The position numbers and the translations under genes are program-made. A stretch of 64,000 nucleotides of DNA, from assembly GCA_964528605.1 (NCBI GenBank), contig CAZGSV010000008.1:1-64000 (forward strand), read 5' to 3'. Below the pieces are notes generated by a model, which worked only from the letters and a program-made list of their open reading frames with translations, had not been told where the DNA came from and did no database searches. The DNA is from CAZGSV01 sp964528605 (lineage in GTDB: Bacteria > Armatimonadota > Zipacnadia > CAZGSV01). Every line of letters starts with the position of its first letter. Positions within the stretch are counted from its first letter, which is position 1. Below are positions 1-9,616 of this stretch, piece after piece.

Positions 1-1
1 G

Positions 2-694
2 GGCGCGGGATTGCACCACCTCATGAACGTCCCCGGCGAGATGGCCCTCGGCGCCTTCTCCGCGAACGAGTTCCTCTCCCGGGTCAACCTGCTCTACGCC
101 TATCGCTTCCCCGAGTTCCCCACGCCGGTCAAGGTCGGCAAGCGCGTAGCGGTCATCGGGGCCGGGAATACGGCTATGGACGCCGCGCGCTGCTCCAGGC
201 GCCTGCGGGGAGTGGAAGAGGTCACCATCGTCTACCGTCGCTCGCGCGCTGAGATGCCCGCGCGTGAGGCGGAGATAGAACACGCCGAGGAAGAGGGCGT
301 TCAGTTCGAATTGCTACAGGCGCCGACCCGCGTGCTAAGCGACGACAAGGGATGGGTCACCGGCCTGGAGATCATCAAGATGGAACTGGGCGAGCCGGAC
401 GAAAGCGGCCGGCGGCGGCCCGTGCCCATTTCCGGTTCTGAGTTCGTCATGCCGCTGGACACGGTGATAGTTGCCGTCGGTCAGGCAGCCAATCCTCTCA
501 TCAGCCAGACCACGCACGGGCTCAAGACAGGGCGCGACAACGTGGTCGTGGTTGACTCCGAGACGCTGATGTCGTCACGGCCGCGGGTTTTCGCCGGCGG
601 AGACGTCATAACCGGCGGCACTACAGTCATCGAGGCCATGGGCCACGGCCGCAAGGCCGCCGCAGCCATCCACGCCTACCTTGGCGCCCGCTGA
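2..694 (+). CDS. GltD/NfnB-like FAD/NAD(P)-dependent oxidoreductase, C-terminal part
   Basis: The reading frame is open from the window edge, so the N-terminus (Fe-S and first FAD-binding parts) is missing. About 230 residues remain. They hold an NAD(P)H-binding Rossmann motif VIGAGNTAMDAAR, the family segment YRRSRAEMPAR, and the C-terminal FAD motif AGGDVITGG followed by an AMGHGRKAA helix. This matches the small subunit of NADPH-dependent glutamate synthase, the related NfnB subunit of the electron-bifurcating ferredoxin:NADP oxidoreductase, and similar enzymes that pass electrons from NAD(P)H through flavin to a partner. The partner subunit would lie outside the window, so the substrate cannot be told. 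It is followed by a 139-base gap containing the likely rpsB promoter, so it is probably not in the rpsB operon. Confidence 0.85.
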   Translation, partial: GAGLHHLMNVPGEMALGAFSANEFLSRVNLLYAYRFPEFPTPVKVGKRVAVIGAGNTAMDAARCSRRLRGVEEVTIVYRRSRAEMPAREAEIEHAEEEGVQFELLQAPTRVLSDDKGWVTGLEIIKMELGEPDESGRRRPVPISGSEFVMPLDTVIVAVGQAANPLISQTTHGLKTGRDNVVVVDSETLMSSRPRVFAGGDVITGGTTVIEAMGHGRKAAAAIHAYLGAR

Positions 695-766
695 ACGGCC
701 GTTTGACAGGCGAACCGTGTACAGAAACTTGCAGAAAAACGGGTTTTGGTGTACACGAATGAGGGC

Positions 767-795
767 TTGCGGGCAGTTTGCCCACCTGTTAGACT
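767..795 (+). promoter_or_regulatory. Candidate promoter of the rpsB operon
   Basis: TTGCGG (767-772) and TAGACT (790-795) are separated by 17 bases, with an extended TG at 787-788. This would start transcription about 30 bases before the rpsB start. Two copies of TGTACA lie upstream at 718 and 750; their meaning is unknown. Confidence 0.4.
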
Positions 796-833
796 CCTCG
801 CTCGCCTGCAATCAACCCAGGAGGTAGACGCTT

Positions 834-1760
<927 letters not shown>

Positions 1761-1781
1761 CCCAGCCAAAGGAGCCGCAGA

Positions 1782-2396
1782 GTGCCCATTGATACTGAAC
1801 AATTGAGGTCCCTCCGCGCCAGCACCGGCGCACGCATGCTCGACTGCAAGAAAGCCCTCGAGGACACCGGCGGCGATGTGGACAAGGCCATCGTTATCCT
1901 GCGCGAGAAGGGCCTGGCGGACGCGGGCCGCAAGGCAGGTCGCACCACCGCCGAGGGCCTCATCCACTGCTACATCCATCACGATGGCCGTCTGGGCGTG
2001 ATGATCGAACTGTCCTGCGAGACCGACTTCGTCGCCCGCACCGACGAGTTCCGCGAATTGGCCAACGAGATCTGCATGCACATTGCCATGTGCGCGCCCC
2101 AATACCTTGCTCCCGATCAAGTTCCCGAGGCCGTGCTCGAGGAGGAGCGCCGCATCAACCGCCTGCGCGCGCAGCAGGAGGGCAAGCCGGAGAAGGTCAT
2201 TGACAAGATAGTCGAAGGGCGCCTCCGCAAGTTCTGCTCCGAAGTCTGCTTGTTGCCGCAGCCTTGGGTGCGCGATGACAAGGTGACCATCGAGGAACTC
2301 GTCAAGCGCACCATCGCCAAGGTGGGCGAAAACATCCAGGTCAAGCGCTTCGTCCGCTTCCGCATTGGAGAGGAAACCCAAGCCGCTAATGCCTAG
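1782..2396 (+). CDS. tsf: Translation elongation factor Ts
   Basis: Guanine nucleotide exchange factor that releases GDP from EF-Tu. The N-terminal UBA-like domain is clear: LRASTGARMLDCKKALEDT then GDVDKAIVILREKGL. The Tu-interacting segment SCETDFVARTDEF follows. At 204 residues it is the short form, like the Thermus protein of about 196 residues, and lacks the extra subdomain of the 283-residue E. coli protein. The start is GTG (1782) after AAAGGAGCCG. Its last codons overlap the pyrH start (ATG inside the end of tsf), which indicates translational coupling. Confidence 0.97.
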   Translation: MPIDTEQLRSLRASTGARMLDCKKALEDTGGDVDKAIVILREKGLADAGRKAGRTTAEGLIHCYIHHDGRLGVMIELSCETDFVARTDEFRELANEICMHIAMCAPQYLAPDQVPEAVLEEERRINRLRAQQEGKPEKVIDKIVEGRLRKFCSEVCLLPQPWVRDDKVTIEELVKRTIAKVGENIQVKRFVRFRIGEETQAANA

Positions 2397-3222
2397 TCGG
2401 CCCGGCAGGCCATCAGGTGCTTCCAAGAGGCGCAGCGGCAAGGCCGCCTACCATCGGGTTTTGCTCAAGTTGACGGGCCAGTCCTTCGCCGCGCACGGCG
2501 GCAGCGGCATTGATCTCGATCGCGCCGGCGCTCTTGCGCACTCCATCTCGGCCTGCTACCAACTCGGCGCCGACATCGCCATCGTGGTAGGCGGCGGCAA
2601 CCTGTTTAAGGGGACGCAGGCCGAACAGCACGGCATGAACCGCGCCGTGGCCGACTACGTCGGCATGCTCGCCACTTGCATCAACGCCCTCTGCCTGCAG
2701 GAGGCCGTGGAGCGCCTGGGGCTAGAGACGCGCCTGCTCAGCGGGATCGAGATGCGCGACGTGGCCGAGCCCTTTGTCATCCGCCGCGCCTTGCGCCACC
2801 TCGAGACCAAGCGGGTGGTCATCTTCGCCGCCGGCACCGGCAGCCCCTTCTTAACCACCGACACCGCCGCCGTGCTGCGCGCTCTCCAGGTGAGGGCCGA
2901 GATACTCCTCAAGGGCACCGACGTGGACGGCGTCTACTCCGGCGATCCCCGTACCGACCCGAAGGCCCGCCTGCTCCGGCACGTTACCTACGACGCCGCC
3001 CTGCAACAGGGGCTCAAGGTCATGGACTCGACCGCCTTCTCGCTCAGCAAGGACCACGGCCTGCCCATCCTGGTCTTCAACATGCAGAGCGACCCGCGCA
3101 ACCTGCAGAGAGCCATCATGGGTGAGCCCATCGGCACCCTGATCTCCGCCCTCGCTCCGCCGGCCTACGCTCGTTCCTCGGCCGCCCCTCCTGTCGGCCG
3201 AGGCGCTAGGAGGGGAAAGTGA
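2389..3222 (+). CDS. pyrH: Uridylate (UMP) kinase
   Basis: Phosphorylates UMP to UDP with ATP; a hexameric amino acid kinase-fold enzyme specific to bacteria. Seen: LLKLTGQSF near the N-terminus, VVGGGNLFKG, the nucleotide-binding segment FAAGTGSPFLTTDTAA, KGTDVDGVYSGDP, and VMDSTAFSL. I chose ATG 2389, overlapping the tsf stop by eight bases, which gives 277 residues. A TTG at 2365 would add eight residues inside tsf and is less likely. The N-terminus carries about 20 basic residues before the fold, and there is a basic tail of about 25 residues. The TGA overlaps the frr start codon. Confidence 0.96.
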   Translation: MPSRPGRPSGASKRRSGKAAYHRVLLKLTGQSFAAHGGSGIDLDRAGALAHSISACYQLGADIAIVVGGGNLFKGTQAEQHGMNRAVADYVGMLATCINALCLQEAVERLGLETRLLSGIEMRDVAEPFVIRRALRHLETKRVVIFAAGTGSPFLTTDTAAVLRALQVRAEILLKGTDVDGVYSGDPRTDPKARLLRHVTYDAALQQGLKVMDSTAFSLSKDHGLPILVFNMQSDPRNLQRAIMGEPIGTLISALAPPAYARSSAAPPVGRGARRGK

Positions 3223-3785
3223 TGACCGACACCAAGCCCATCTTGCGCGAAACCGAAGAACGCATGGGGCACGCGGTCGAAGCCCTGGAGCGCGACCTGC
3301 GGCTCGTCCGCACCGGCCGCGCCGACATCGGCCTGCTCGACCAAGTGCGCGTGCAATACTACGGTGACAAGATGCCGCTGCACCATCTCGCTACCCTCTC
3401 CACCCCTGACCCCCGCACCATCGCCATCACGCCCTGGGACAAGAACATCACCGAAGACATCGCCCGCGCCATCGCCGCTGCGGAACTGGGCCTCAACCCG
3501 ATCACGGAGGGCAATCTCATCCGCGTCCCCATACCTCCCCTCTCCAACGAACGCCGTCAGGAACTGGCCAAGGCCGCGGGCAAGCGCGGCGAAGAGGCCA
3601 AGGTGATGGTGCGCAACATCCGCCGCGACGCGGTCGAGAGGATCCGCGCGCTGGAGCGCGACTCGGAACTCTCCGAGGACGAGTCCAAGCGCGTCCAGAA
3701 CGAGATTCAACGCCTCACCGAGCGCTACACCGAGAAGTCGGACACCCTGGTCGAGGCCAAGAAAAAAGACCTGACCACGCTGTGA
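3222..3785 (+). CDS. frr: Ribosome recycling factor
   Basis: Works with EF-G to split the post-termination ribosome. The whole family pattern is present: ALERDLRLVRTGRAD, YYGDKMPLHHLATLSTPDPRT, the INPITEGN-like segment LNPITEGNLIRVPIPPL, the hinge to the second helical bundle, and LTERYTEKSDTLVEAKKKDL at the C-terminus. At 187 residues it has the usual length (about 185). ATG 3222 shares a base with the pyrH TGA and sits after AGGAGGGG. A GTG three bases earlier (3219) is possible but less likely. Confidence 0.97.
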   Translation: MTDTKPILRETEERMGHAVEALERDLRLVRTGRADIGLLDQVRVQYYGDKMPLHHLATLSTPDPRTIAITPWDKNITEDIARAIAAAELGLNPITEGNLIRVPIPPLSNERRQELAKAAGKRGEEAKVMVRNIRRDAVERIRALERDSELSEDESKRVQNEIQRLTERYTEKSDTLVEAKKKDLTTL

Positions 3786-3813
3786 TCGGGTCGAGGGGGG
3801 CGTTCCGCCTCCA

Positions 3814-4581
3814 GTGACTATGCGCCCCGATACCTCTCCTGCCACCGACAGCCCGCAGGCGCCGGCGCCCCTGCCGAGACATGTGGCCATCATTATGGAC
3901 GGCAACGGCCGTTGGGCTCAGGCGCGCGGCCTCTCTCGGATTGAGGGGCATCGCGCGGGCCATCTCGCGGTCAGGGGGATCGTGCGCGCCGCCTCCGACC
4001 TCGGCATCCAGGCTCTTACCCTGTACACCTTCTCCTCCGAGAACTGGCGCCGGCCACCTGAGGAAGTAGAAGCCCTCATGCTCATGATCGAGGCGGTGGC
4101 GCGCCTGGAGATTGACGAACTCGACCGCGAGAACGTGCGTATCATCATCTCCGGCGACCGCGCCGCCCTGCCTCCCTCGCTGCAGCAGGAACTCGAGCGG
4201 GACATGGCGCTCACGGCCGACAACGCCGGCCTCACCCTCAACCTCGCAATCAACTACGGCGCGCGCGCCGAACTTGCCCGCGCCGCGCGGCAACTCGCTC
4301 ACCAGGTCAAGCAAGGCCTGCTGGAGCCCGACGACATCGGCGAGGCTGCCGTGGAGGGGCAACTCTACACCGCCGGCCTCCCCGAAGTGGACCTGCTCAT
4401 CCGCACCGGCGGCGAACAGCGCCTCTCCAACTTCCTTCTCTGGCAGAGCGCCTACACGGAGTTCTACTTCACGCCAGCGCTCTGGCCTGACTTCGGCAAG
4501 CCCGCCCTGCTCGCGGCCCTGGAGGAATTCGCCAGAAGGGAGCGCCGCTTTGGCGACACCGGCCCCCGCACGGCCCCGTGA
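3814..4581 (+). CDS. uppS: Isoprenyl (undecaprenyl) diphosphate synthase
   Basis: cis-Prenyltransferase that extends farnesyl diphosphate with isopentenyl diphosphate to make the C55 carrier lipid for cell-wall and surface glycans. The catalytic P-loop-like signature HVAIIMDGNGRWAQARG is at residues 25-41, with GHRAG, TLYTFSSENWRRP, LNLAINYGARAEL and DLLIRTGGEQRLSNFLLWQ following in family order. The length of 255 residues is typical. The start is GTG 3814 or ATG 3820. The 3' end overlaps dxr by about 32 bases in another frame. In many bacteria cdsA follows uppS; here dxr follows directly. Confidence 0.96.
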   Translation: MTMRPDTSPATDSPQAPAPLPRHVAIIMDGNGRWAQARGLSRIEGHRAGHLAVRGIVRAASDLGIQALTLYTFSSENWRRPPEEVEALMLMIEAVARLEIDELDRENVRIIISGDRAALPPSLQQELERDMALTADNAGLTLNLAINYGARAELARAARQLAHQVKQGLLEPDDIGEAAVEGQLYTAGLPEVDLLIRTGGEQRLSNFLLWQSAYTEFYFTPALWPDFGKPALLAALEEFARRERRFGDTGPRTAP

Positions 4582-5722
4582 ACTGGCCCTCCTGGGCTCC
4601 ACCGGCTCTATCGGCCAGCAGGCCCTCGAGGTAGTCCGCGCCCATCCCGACCGTCTGCGCGTCCACGCCTTGGTGGCCTCGCGCAGCATTCAACTCTTGG
4701 CCCACCAGTGCCGCGAGTTCTCGCCTCCGCTGGCCGTGGTCTCCGGAGAACAGCAGGCGCGCGAACTCGCTTCCCTGGTTCGCTCGTCTACCCGAGTGCT
4801 TTGGGGGGACGAAGGTCTGCAAGCCGCCACTACGGCCACTGAGGTTGACGTTGTCCTGCTTGCCATAACCGGCTTCGCCGCGGTCCGCCCGGCCCTATGG
4901 GCGGCGCAGGCCGGCAAACTACTTGCCCTAGCCAGCAAGGAAGCCCTGGTCGCTGCCGGCCATCTGCTGACGCGCGCCCTGGCCGAAGGCGGCGGCGCCA
5001 TTGTGCCGGTTGATAGCGAGCACAGCGCCCTTTACCAGTTGCTCCAGGGCCGGGAGCGCGCCGAAGTCCGCAGTTTGGTCCTCACAGCCTCCGGAGGTGC
5101 CCTGCGGGACCTGCCGCTCCCCGAGGTTCGTCAGGCCATCCCCGAGCAGGCGCTTCGGCACCCAACATGGCAAATGGGGCCGAAGGTGACGATTGACTCC
5201 GCCAGCCTAATGAACAAAGCCCTCGAGATCATAGAGGCCAAGTGGCTGTTTGGTTTTGACTTGCCCCAAATACGGGTAGTAATCCATCCGCAGAGCGTTG
5301 TTCATTCGCTGGTCGAGTTGGTGGACGGCGCATACCTCGTGCACCTAGGGCTGCCCGATATGAGAGTCCCCATCCAGTACGCCCTGCTGCCTGAGCGGGC
5401 CCCCTCCCCGCCCGGCCTGCTCGACCTATGTACCTTGTCCGCTCTCACTTTCCAGCAGCCAGACAGAGAGCGCTACCCGTGCCTGCAACTCGGCTATCGC
5501 GCCGCGGAGGAGGGCGGTTGCGCCCCCGCCGTGCTCAACGCCGCCAACGAGCAAGCCGTCGGCCTCTTCCTCGAACGCCGCATTCCCTTCGGGCGCATCC
5601 ACGATCTGGTGGCCGCTGCCCTCGACCGCAATCCCCATTCCGATCCCAGCCCCGACCTCGACACCCTCACCCGCGCGGACGCCTGGGGGCGGCAGTTCGT
5701 GCTTGGGGCGGTGGCGCAGTGA
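4550..5722 (+). CDS. dxr: 1-deoxy-D-xylulose 5-phosphate reductoisomerase
   Basis: NADPH-dependent first committed step of the MEP isoprenoid pathway, giving 2-C-methyl-erythritol 4-phosphate. Seen: the NADPH-binding LLGSTGSIGQQALEVV, ALASKEALVAAG, the metal and substrate site VPVDSEHSALYQLL, LTASGGALR, and HPTWQMGPKVTIDSASLMNKALE. The best start is TTG 4550, seven bases after AGAAGGGAG and inside the end of uppS; it gives 390 residues, close to the usual 398. The open frame extends much further upstream, but that part only reads through uppS in another frame. The stop overlaps the rseP GTG (GTGA). Confidence 0.95.
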   Translation: MATPAPARPRELALLGSTGSIGQQALEVVRAHPDRLRVHALVASRSIQLLAHQCREFSPPLAVVSGEQQARELASLVRSSTRVLWGDEGLQAATTATEVDVVLLAITGFAAVRPALWAAQAGKLLALASKEALVAAGHLLTRALAEGGGAIVPVDSEHSALYQLLQGRERAEVRSLVLTASGGALRDLPLPEVRQAIPEQALRHPTWQMGPKVTIDSASLMNKALEIIEAKWLFGFDLPQIRVVIHPQSVVHSLVELVDGAYLVHLGLPDMRVPIQYALLPERAPSPPGLLDLCTLSALTFQQPDRERYPCLQLGYRAAEEGGCAPAVLNAANEQAVGLFLERRIPFGRIHDLVAAALDRNPHSDPSPDLDTLTRADAWGRQFVLGAVAQ

Positions 5723-6909
5723 GCGGGGTCATGGAGGCGCGGCTCATCACCGTAGTCTCCTTCATGGCCGTCATTGGCGCCGTGGTCTTCGCCCACGAGT
5801 TCGGCCACTTCATAATGGCCAAGAAGGCGCGCATTCCCGTTCACATTTTCGCTCTCGGGTTCGGGCCTGCGCTGCTGAAGTTCAAGCGCGGCGAAACGAT
5901 GTACCGCCTCAACCTCCTGCCTCTAGGAGGCTACGTGCAGATCGCCGGCATGGAGCCGGACGACATAGACCACCCCCAAGGCTTCAACACCAAGTCGCCG
6001 GGTTGGCGCATCGCCATCCTCACGGCCGGCGCCGCCATGAACCTGGTGCTCGCCTTCCTCATCTTCTGCGTGGTCGGCATGGGCTGGGGCATCTCCACCA
6101 ATCCCACCAGCACCATCTCCCGCGTCATACCCGGCAAGGGTGCCGACAAGGCCAACCTGCGGCCCGGCGACACCATCACCGGTGTGGGCGACATGTCCCA
6201 CATGGAGCGCACCACGGACGTAGAGAAGATCCGCAAGTTCGTCGCCGCCAGGCCCTTCGGATATGTGCAGTTGCTGATCCGCCGCGGGCGGCGCGAATTC
6301 TCCAAGCAGGTGGAGACCAGCAGTGAGAAGGAGATCGTGCCCAAGGAGATTGCCCCCACGGCCCCCCCGGCGGGCTCGACCTCGAGCCTGGAGTGGACGG
6401 GCCGGTGGTTCAAGATCAAGAAGGTGCAACTGGTGCGCCAGGAGATTGGCCTCGTCGGTGTCGTGTGGGTCATGGGCAGGACCAAGCGCGTAGGGCCTCT
6501 CGCTGCCATTGGCCACGGCCTTACCGCCACCGTGGAAACCACCGGCACCGTAATCCTGGGGCTGCAATCCATCGTCCGCGGGGAAGTGCCCGTGAAGGAC
6601 GCGGTCTACGGGCCGCTCGGCATCGCTCAGATGGTAGGCGAGCAGGCAAAAACCCAGTTCGTCAACTTGCTGAGCATGCTCGGCATTATCTCCGTCGTGC
6701 TCGCCGTGATGAACCTCATGCCGTTCCCCGCGCTCGACGGCGGTCGCAATGCGTTCATCTTCCTCGAGATCGTTCTCGGCTGGTTCCGGCGCAAGCCCAT
6801 AGACCCCCGCAAGGAGGCCTACATCCACCTCGCCGGCTTCATCATCCTGCTGATTCTGCTGGTGGTGTTGACGGCCAACGATCTGCTCCGCATCGTCGGT
6901 TCGCCCTGA
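5719..6909 (+). CDS. rseP: Site-2 metalloprotease, RseP family
   Basis: Membrane-embedded zinc protease (M50) that cuts anti-sigma factors or signal-peptide remnants within the membrane. From GTG 5719 the first helix carries the zinc motif HEFGH (residues 26-30). One PDZ-like domain lies in the middle (RPGDTITGVGDM) and the third metal ligand is in MPFPALDGGR near the C-terminus, with hydrophobic helices between. At about 396 residues it has one PDZ domain where E. coli RseP has two. GTG 5719 overlaps the dxr stop; ATG 5731 is an alternative start. The position after dxr is conserved in many bacteria. Confidence 0.93.
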   Translation: MSGVMEARLITVVSFMAVIGAVVFAHEFGHFIMAKKARIPVHIFALGFGPALLKFKRGETMYRLNLLPLGGYVQIAGMEPDDIDHPQGFNTKSPGWRIAILTAGAAMNLVLAFLIFCVVGMGWGISTNPTSTISRVIPGKGADKANLRPGDTITGVGDMSHMERTTDVEKIRKFVAARPFGYVQLLIRRGRREFSKQVETSSEKEIVPKEIAPTAPPAGSTSSLEWTGRWFKIKKVQLVRQEIGLVGVVWVMGRTKRVGPLAAIGHGLTATVETTGTVILGLQSIVRGEVPVKDAVYGPLGIAQMVGEQAKTQFVNLLSMLGIISVVLAVMNLMPFPALDGGRNAFIFLEIVLGWFRRKPIDPRKEAYIHLAGFIILLILLVVLTANDLLRIVGSP

Positions 6910-8000
6910 TGCGCCCGCCGCAGCGCCGCACACGCCGCGTGCAAGTCAGAGGCCTCGGCCTCGGGGGCGGCGAGCCCGTGCGCGTGCAAGCCATGACCAA
7001 GACCGACACGCGCGACACCCAGGCCACCCTGGTGCAGATCCAGGCCCTCGAAGTGGCCGGGGCCGAGATAATCCGACTGGCCGTGCCCGACCAGGAAAGC
7101 GTCGCTTCGCTGGCGCGCCTGCGAGCCCATACCGACAGCCCCCTAGTCGCCGACGTTCACTTCGACCACCGCCTGGCTATCGCCGCCCTTGAGGCCGGCG
7201 CCGACAAGGTCCGCCTCAACCCCGGCAACATCCCCGACCCCGCACGCCTGCGCCAAGTCGTGGAGGCCGCCAAGGGGCGCGGCGCCCCCATCCGCATCGG
7301 CATCAACAGCGGCTCGCTTCCCATGCGTCTGGTCCGCGAGCACGGCGGCCCCACGAGCGCCGCCATGGTTGCCGCCGCCGTGGAGACCGCCGCGCTCTTC
7401 GAAGAGTGGGCATTCTCCGACATCGTCGTCTCGCTCAAGTCCTCCTCGGTGACCGACACCATCGAGGCCAACCAACTGCTCGCCCAACAGGTTGACTACC
7501 CGATCCACCTCGGCGTCACCGCGGCCGGGCCCTTACCGCAGAGCGCGGTTCGCTCCTCGCTGGCGCTTGGGCCGCTGCTGATGCAGGGCATCGGCGACAC
7601 CATCCGCGTCTCGGTCACGGGCGACCCTGGTGTGGAAGTCGAGGTCGCCTGGGAGATTCTGCAAGCCCTCGGACTCCGCCGTCGGGGTGCTCTGGTCGTC
7701 TCCTGCCCGACCTGCGCCCGCACGCGACATCCCGATCTGCCCTCCTTGGTCGAGCGCATCAAGGCCCGCCTGCAGCAGAAGGAGATCTCGTCCCCCCTCA
7801 CCGTGGCCATCATGGGCTGCGAGGTCAACGGGCCGGGCGAAGCGCGCGAGGCCGACGTCGGCATCGCCCTCAGCAAGACCGGGGCCCACTTGTTCCGGCA
7901 GGGCCGTGTCATTGCTCATCTTCCCATCGAGCACGCAGAGGATGCCCTGCTGGCCGAGGTGGATCGGCTCTCAAGCGAGCGCGCCGCGCGGGGCGACTGA
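6909..8000 (+). CDS. ispG: 4-hydroxy-3-methylbut-2-enyl diphosphate synthase
   Basis: Iron-sulfur enzyme of the late MEP pathway that opens methylerythritol cyclodiphosphate to HMBPP. The TIM-barrel part shows VQAMTKTDTRDTQATLVQI, LVADVHFDHRLAIAALEAG and DKVRLNPGNI. The C-terminal part holds the three cluster cysteines in SCPTCAR and MGCEVNGPGEAREADVGI. The length of 363 residues is typical of the compact bacterial form. The start ATG overlaps the rseP TGA (TGATG), so dxr, rseP and ispG are probably co-translated, putting two MEP-pathway steps in one operon. Confidence 0.96.
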   Translation: MRPPQRRTRRVQVRGLGLGGGEPVRVQAMTKTDTRDTQATLVQIQALEVAGAEIIRLAVPDQESVASLARLRAHTDSPLVADVHFDHRLAIAALEAGADKVRLNPGNIPDPARLRQVVEAAKGRGAPIRIGINSGSLPMRLVREHGGPTSAAMVAAAVETAALFEEWAFSDIVVSLKSSSVTDTIEANQLLAQQVDYPIHLGVTAAGPLPQSAVRSSLALGPLLMQGIGDTIRVSVTGDPGVEVEVAWEILQALGLRRRGALVVSCPTCARTRHPDLPSLVERIKARLQQKEISSPLTVAIMGCEVNGPGEAREADVGIALSKTGAHLFRQGRVIAHLPIEHAEDALLAEVDRLSSERAARGD

Positions 8001-8005
8001 GCGTC

Positions 8006-8824
8006 GTGAGCCCTCTGCCGCTTTGGCTACTCGCATGCGCCATCGCCGGCGCCACGGCGGTCGTGGGCGCCGAGGCCCTGGTGCGCCTGCCCCGCTTTCA
8101 GGCGGTCAACTACCTCGGCAAGACAATCCCAACCGCCTACGGCACAGGGGGGGCAGGCGCGCAGGTGCTCGCGGTGTTGATGTTCGCCGCGGTCGGGATG
8201 CGGGTAGCGCGGCCGGTGGCGCTGATGTCCCTTGGCCTGGCTGCGCTCTGTCTGCTCGGGCTGACGGACGACCTCTTCGGGCGTGGTGGGCCCTTCGGCC
8301 TCAGAGGGCACGTGAGGGTTCTCTTCAAGGAACGGCGCGTCACCACGGGCGTGCTGAAGTTGCTTCTGGGAGGGGGCGCTTGCCTGGCTGTGGGCCTCGC
8401 GCTGCGGCCCGGATCTCCTTGGCAGGGAGTGGCGGATGGCCTGCTCCTGGCCTCTTTCGCCAATCTTCTCAACCTGCTAGACCGCCGGCCGGGCCGGGTC
8501 CAGAAGGTGTTCGTCGTGGGCCTGGCCGCTGCGGTGTTGCTGAAAGGCTGGCGCGGCCTTGCGCCGATGCTGCCGTTTGCGGCGGCGATGCTCGCCTTTC
8601 TCCCCGAGGACGTGGCGGGGCTGAAGATGATGGGCGACGCGGGCTCTAACGCGACGGGCTTCGCGCTCGCGTTCCTGCTGCTTGACGCCCCGCTCTACGG
8701 GCGTTTGACCGCCCTCGCCCTGGCGCTGGCCCTCAACCTGGCCTCGGAGCGGTACTCGTTCACGCACATAATCGAGCGCAACCGCGTTCTGCGTTTCCTG
8801 GACAGGACGCCCGGCACACAATGA
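8006..8824 (+). CDS. Polyprenyl-phosphate sugar-1-phosphate transferase, WecA/MraY-like
   Basis: Polytopic membrane enzyme of the glycosyltransferase-4 family, which moves a sugar-1-phosphate from a UDP-sugar to a polyprenyl phosphate. Visible motifs: NYLGKTIPTAYG near residue 33 (the family KxxPTxGG region), DDLFG around residue 91, NLLNLLDRRPGR near residue 152 and MMGDAGSNATGFALAF near residue 210, spread over about nine hydrophobic segments. It is shorter (272 residues) than MraY (about 360), and the exact sugar cannot be told. It starts with GTG five bases after ispG, so it probably shares the transcript and uses the lipid made by UppS. WecA/TagO-like is my best reading; a MurNAc-pentapeptide transferase is less likely. 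Confidence 0.75.
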   Translation: MSPLPLWLLACAIAGATAVVGAEALVRLPRFQAVNYLGKTIPTAYGTGGAGAQVLAVLMFAAVGMRVARPVALMSLGLAALCLLGLTDDLFGRGGPFGLRGHVRVLFKERRVTTGVLKLLLGGGACLAVGLALRPGSPWQGVADGLLLASFANLLNLLDRRPGRVQKVFVVGLAAAVLLKGWRGLAPMLPFAAAMLAFLPEDVAGLKMMGDAGSNATGFALAFLLLDAPLYGRLTALALALALNLASERYSFTHIIERNRVLRFLDRTPGTQ

Positions 8825-8944
8825 GACGCCCCCGTCGCAGCGGGGCCGTTAGCGCGCTCGCGCCTTGGGCATACTTCCTATGGCAGGCCGCCCGCCGCAG
8901 AGCGTGGCGGACAGGGCCCGGGCGGCCCTGAGGAGGAGTAGCAC

Positions 8945-9520
8945 ATGAGACTTGGGCAGCCCTGCGCTCGCAGGGCCTTTACGCTCATAGAACTCCTGGT
9001 GGTGATCGCCATCATCACGATCCTGGCAGGCATGTTGCTGCCTGTGTTTGCGCAGGCGCGCGAGGCCGCCAGGCAGATCAACTGCGTCAGTAACCAGCGC
9101 CAGATCAGCATGGCGCTCATGATGTACGCGAACGATTACTCCGATAGGTTGCCGCCGGCCGGGGTTACCAACGGCACCTTCTGGTGGCAGCAGATGGGCA
9201 CTTACATCAATGACGAGCGCCTTCTCGTCTGTCGCAGCGCCGTGGTACGCCACGAGTACAACAAACCGACCTACGGGTTTGACGTTCTCCTGCGCGGGGA
9301 GAGCCTGGGCGCGGCCGAAATCCTACCTGGGGCCTCCGCGGGCACCATCGCGTTCGGTGATTACGACCGCATTGACGCCGCCGACCCTTGCCTCTTCGAC
9401 CCGATCATCCTCAAGATCAGCCCGCCCAAGTGGGCCAGGCGCCACCATGGCGGCGCCGTCTATTCCTACATAGACGGCCACACCAAGTGGAGCCCGTCTC
9501 AGTTCGCCACCGAGGAATAA
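8945..9520 (+). CDS. Prepilin-like protein, DUF1559 / H-x9-DG type
   Basis: Pseudopilin handled by a type IV prepilin peptidase. The N-terminus CARRAFTLIELLVVIAII is a classic class III prepilin cleavage site (cut after A or R before FTLIE) with a hydrophobic helix. The Cys-containing block NCVSNQRQISMALMMYANDY follows, and the C-terminal RRHHGGAVYSYIDGHTKW contains the H-x9-DG motif. Such proteins are abundant in Planctomycetota and Armatimonadota, usually many per genome and of unknown job. ATG 8945 lies seven bases after a strong AGGAGGAG. It stands alone between the transferase gene and a hairpin-rich gap. Confidence 0.9.
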   Translation: MRLGQPCARRAFTLIELLVVIAIITILAGMLLPVFAQAREAARQINCVSNQRQISMALMMYANDYSDRLPPAGVTNGTFWWQQMGTYINDERLLVCRSAVVRHEYNKPTYGFDVLLRGESLGAAEILPGASAGTIAFGDYDRIDAADPCLFDPIILKISPPKWARRHHGGAVYSYIDGHTKWSPSQFATEE

Positions 9521-9546
9521 CCCCCCGGGACCAGTCCATTCCGTCC

Positions 9547-9616
9547 CAGTACGCACATCCAAGTACGTCCCCAATGTGCGTACTCGGTCGCAGTACGCAC
9601 TTCTAAGTACGTCCCC
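9547..9616 (+). repeat. Paired direct repeat with alternative hairpins
   Basis: Two 26-base copies (9547-9572 and 9591-9616, two mismatches) frame an inverted piece, ATGTGCGTACT (9574-9584). That piece can pair with AGTACGCACAT at 9548-9558 (11 bp, 15-base loop). It can instead pair with AGTACGCAC at 9592-9600 (9 bp, 7-base loop). The two hairpins exclude each other. No T-tract follows, so a plain terminator is not supported; a REP-like element is possible. Confidence 0.7.
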
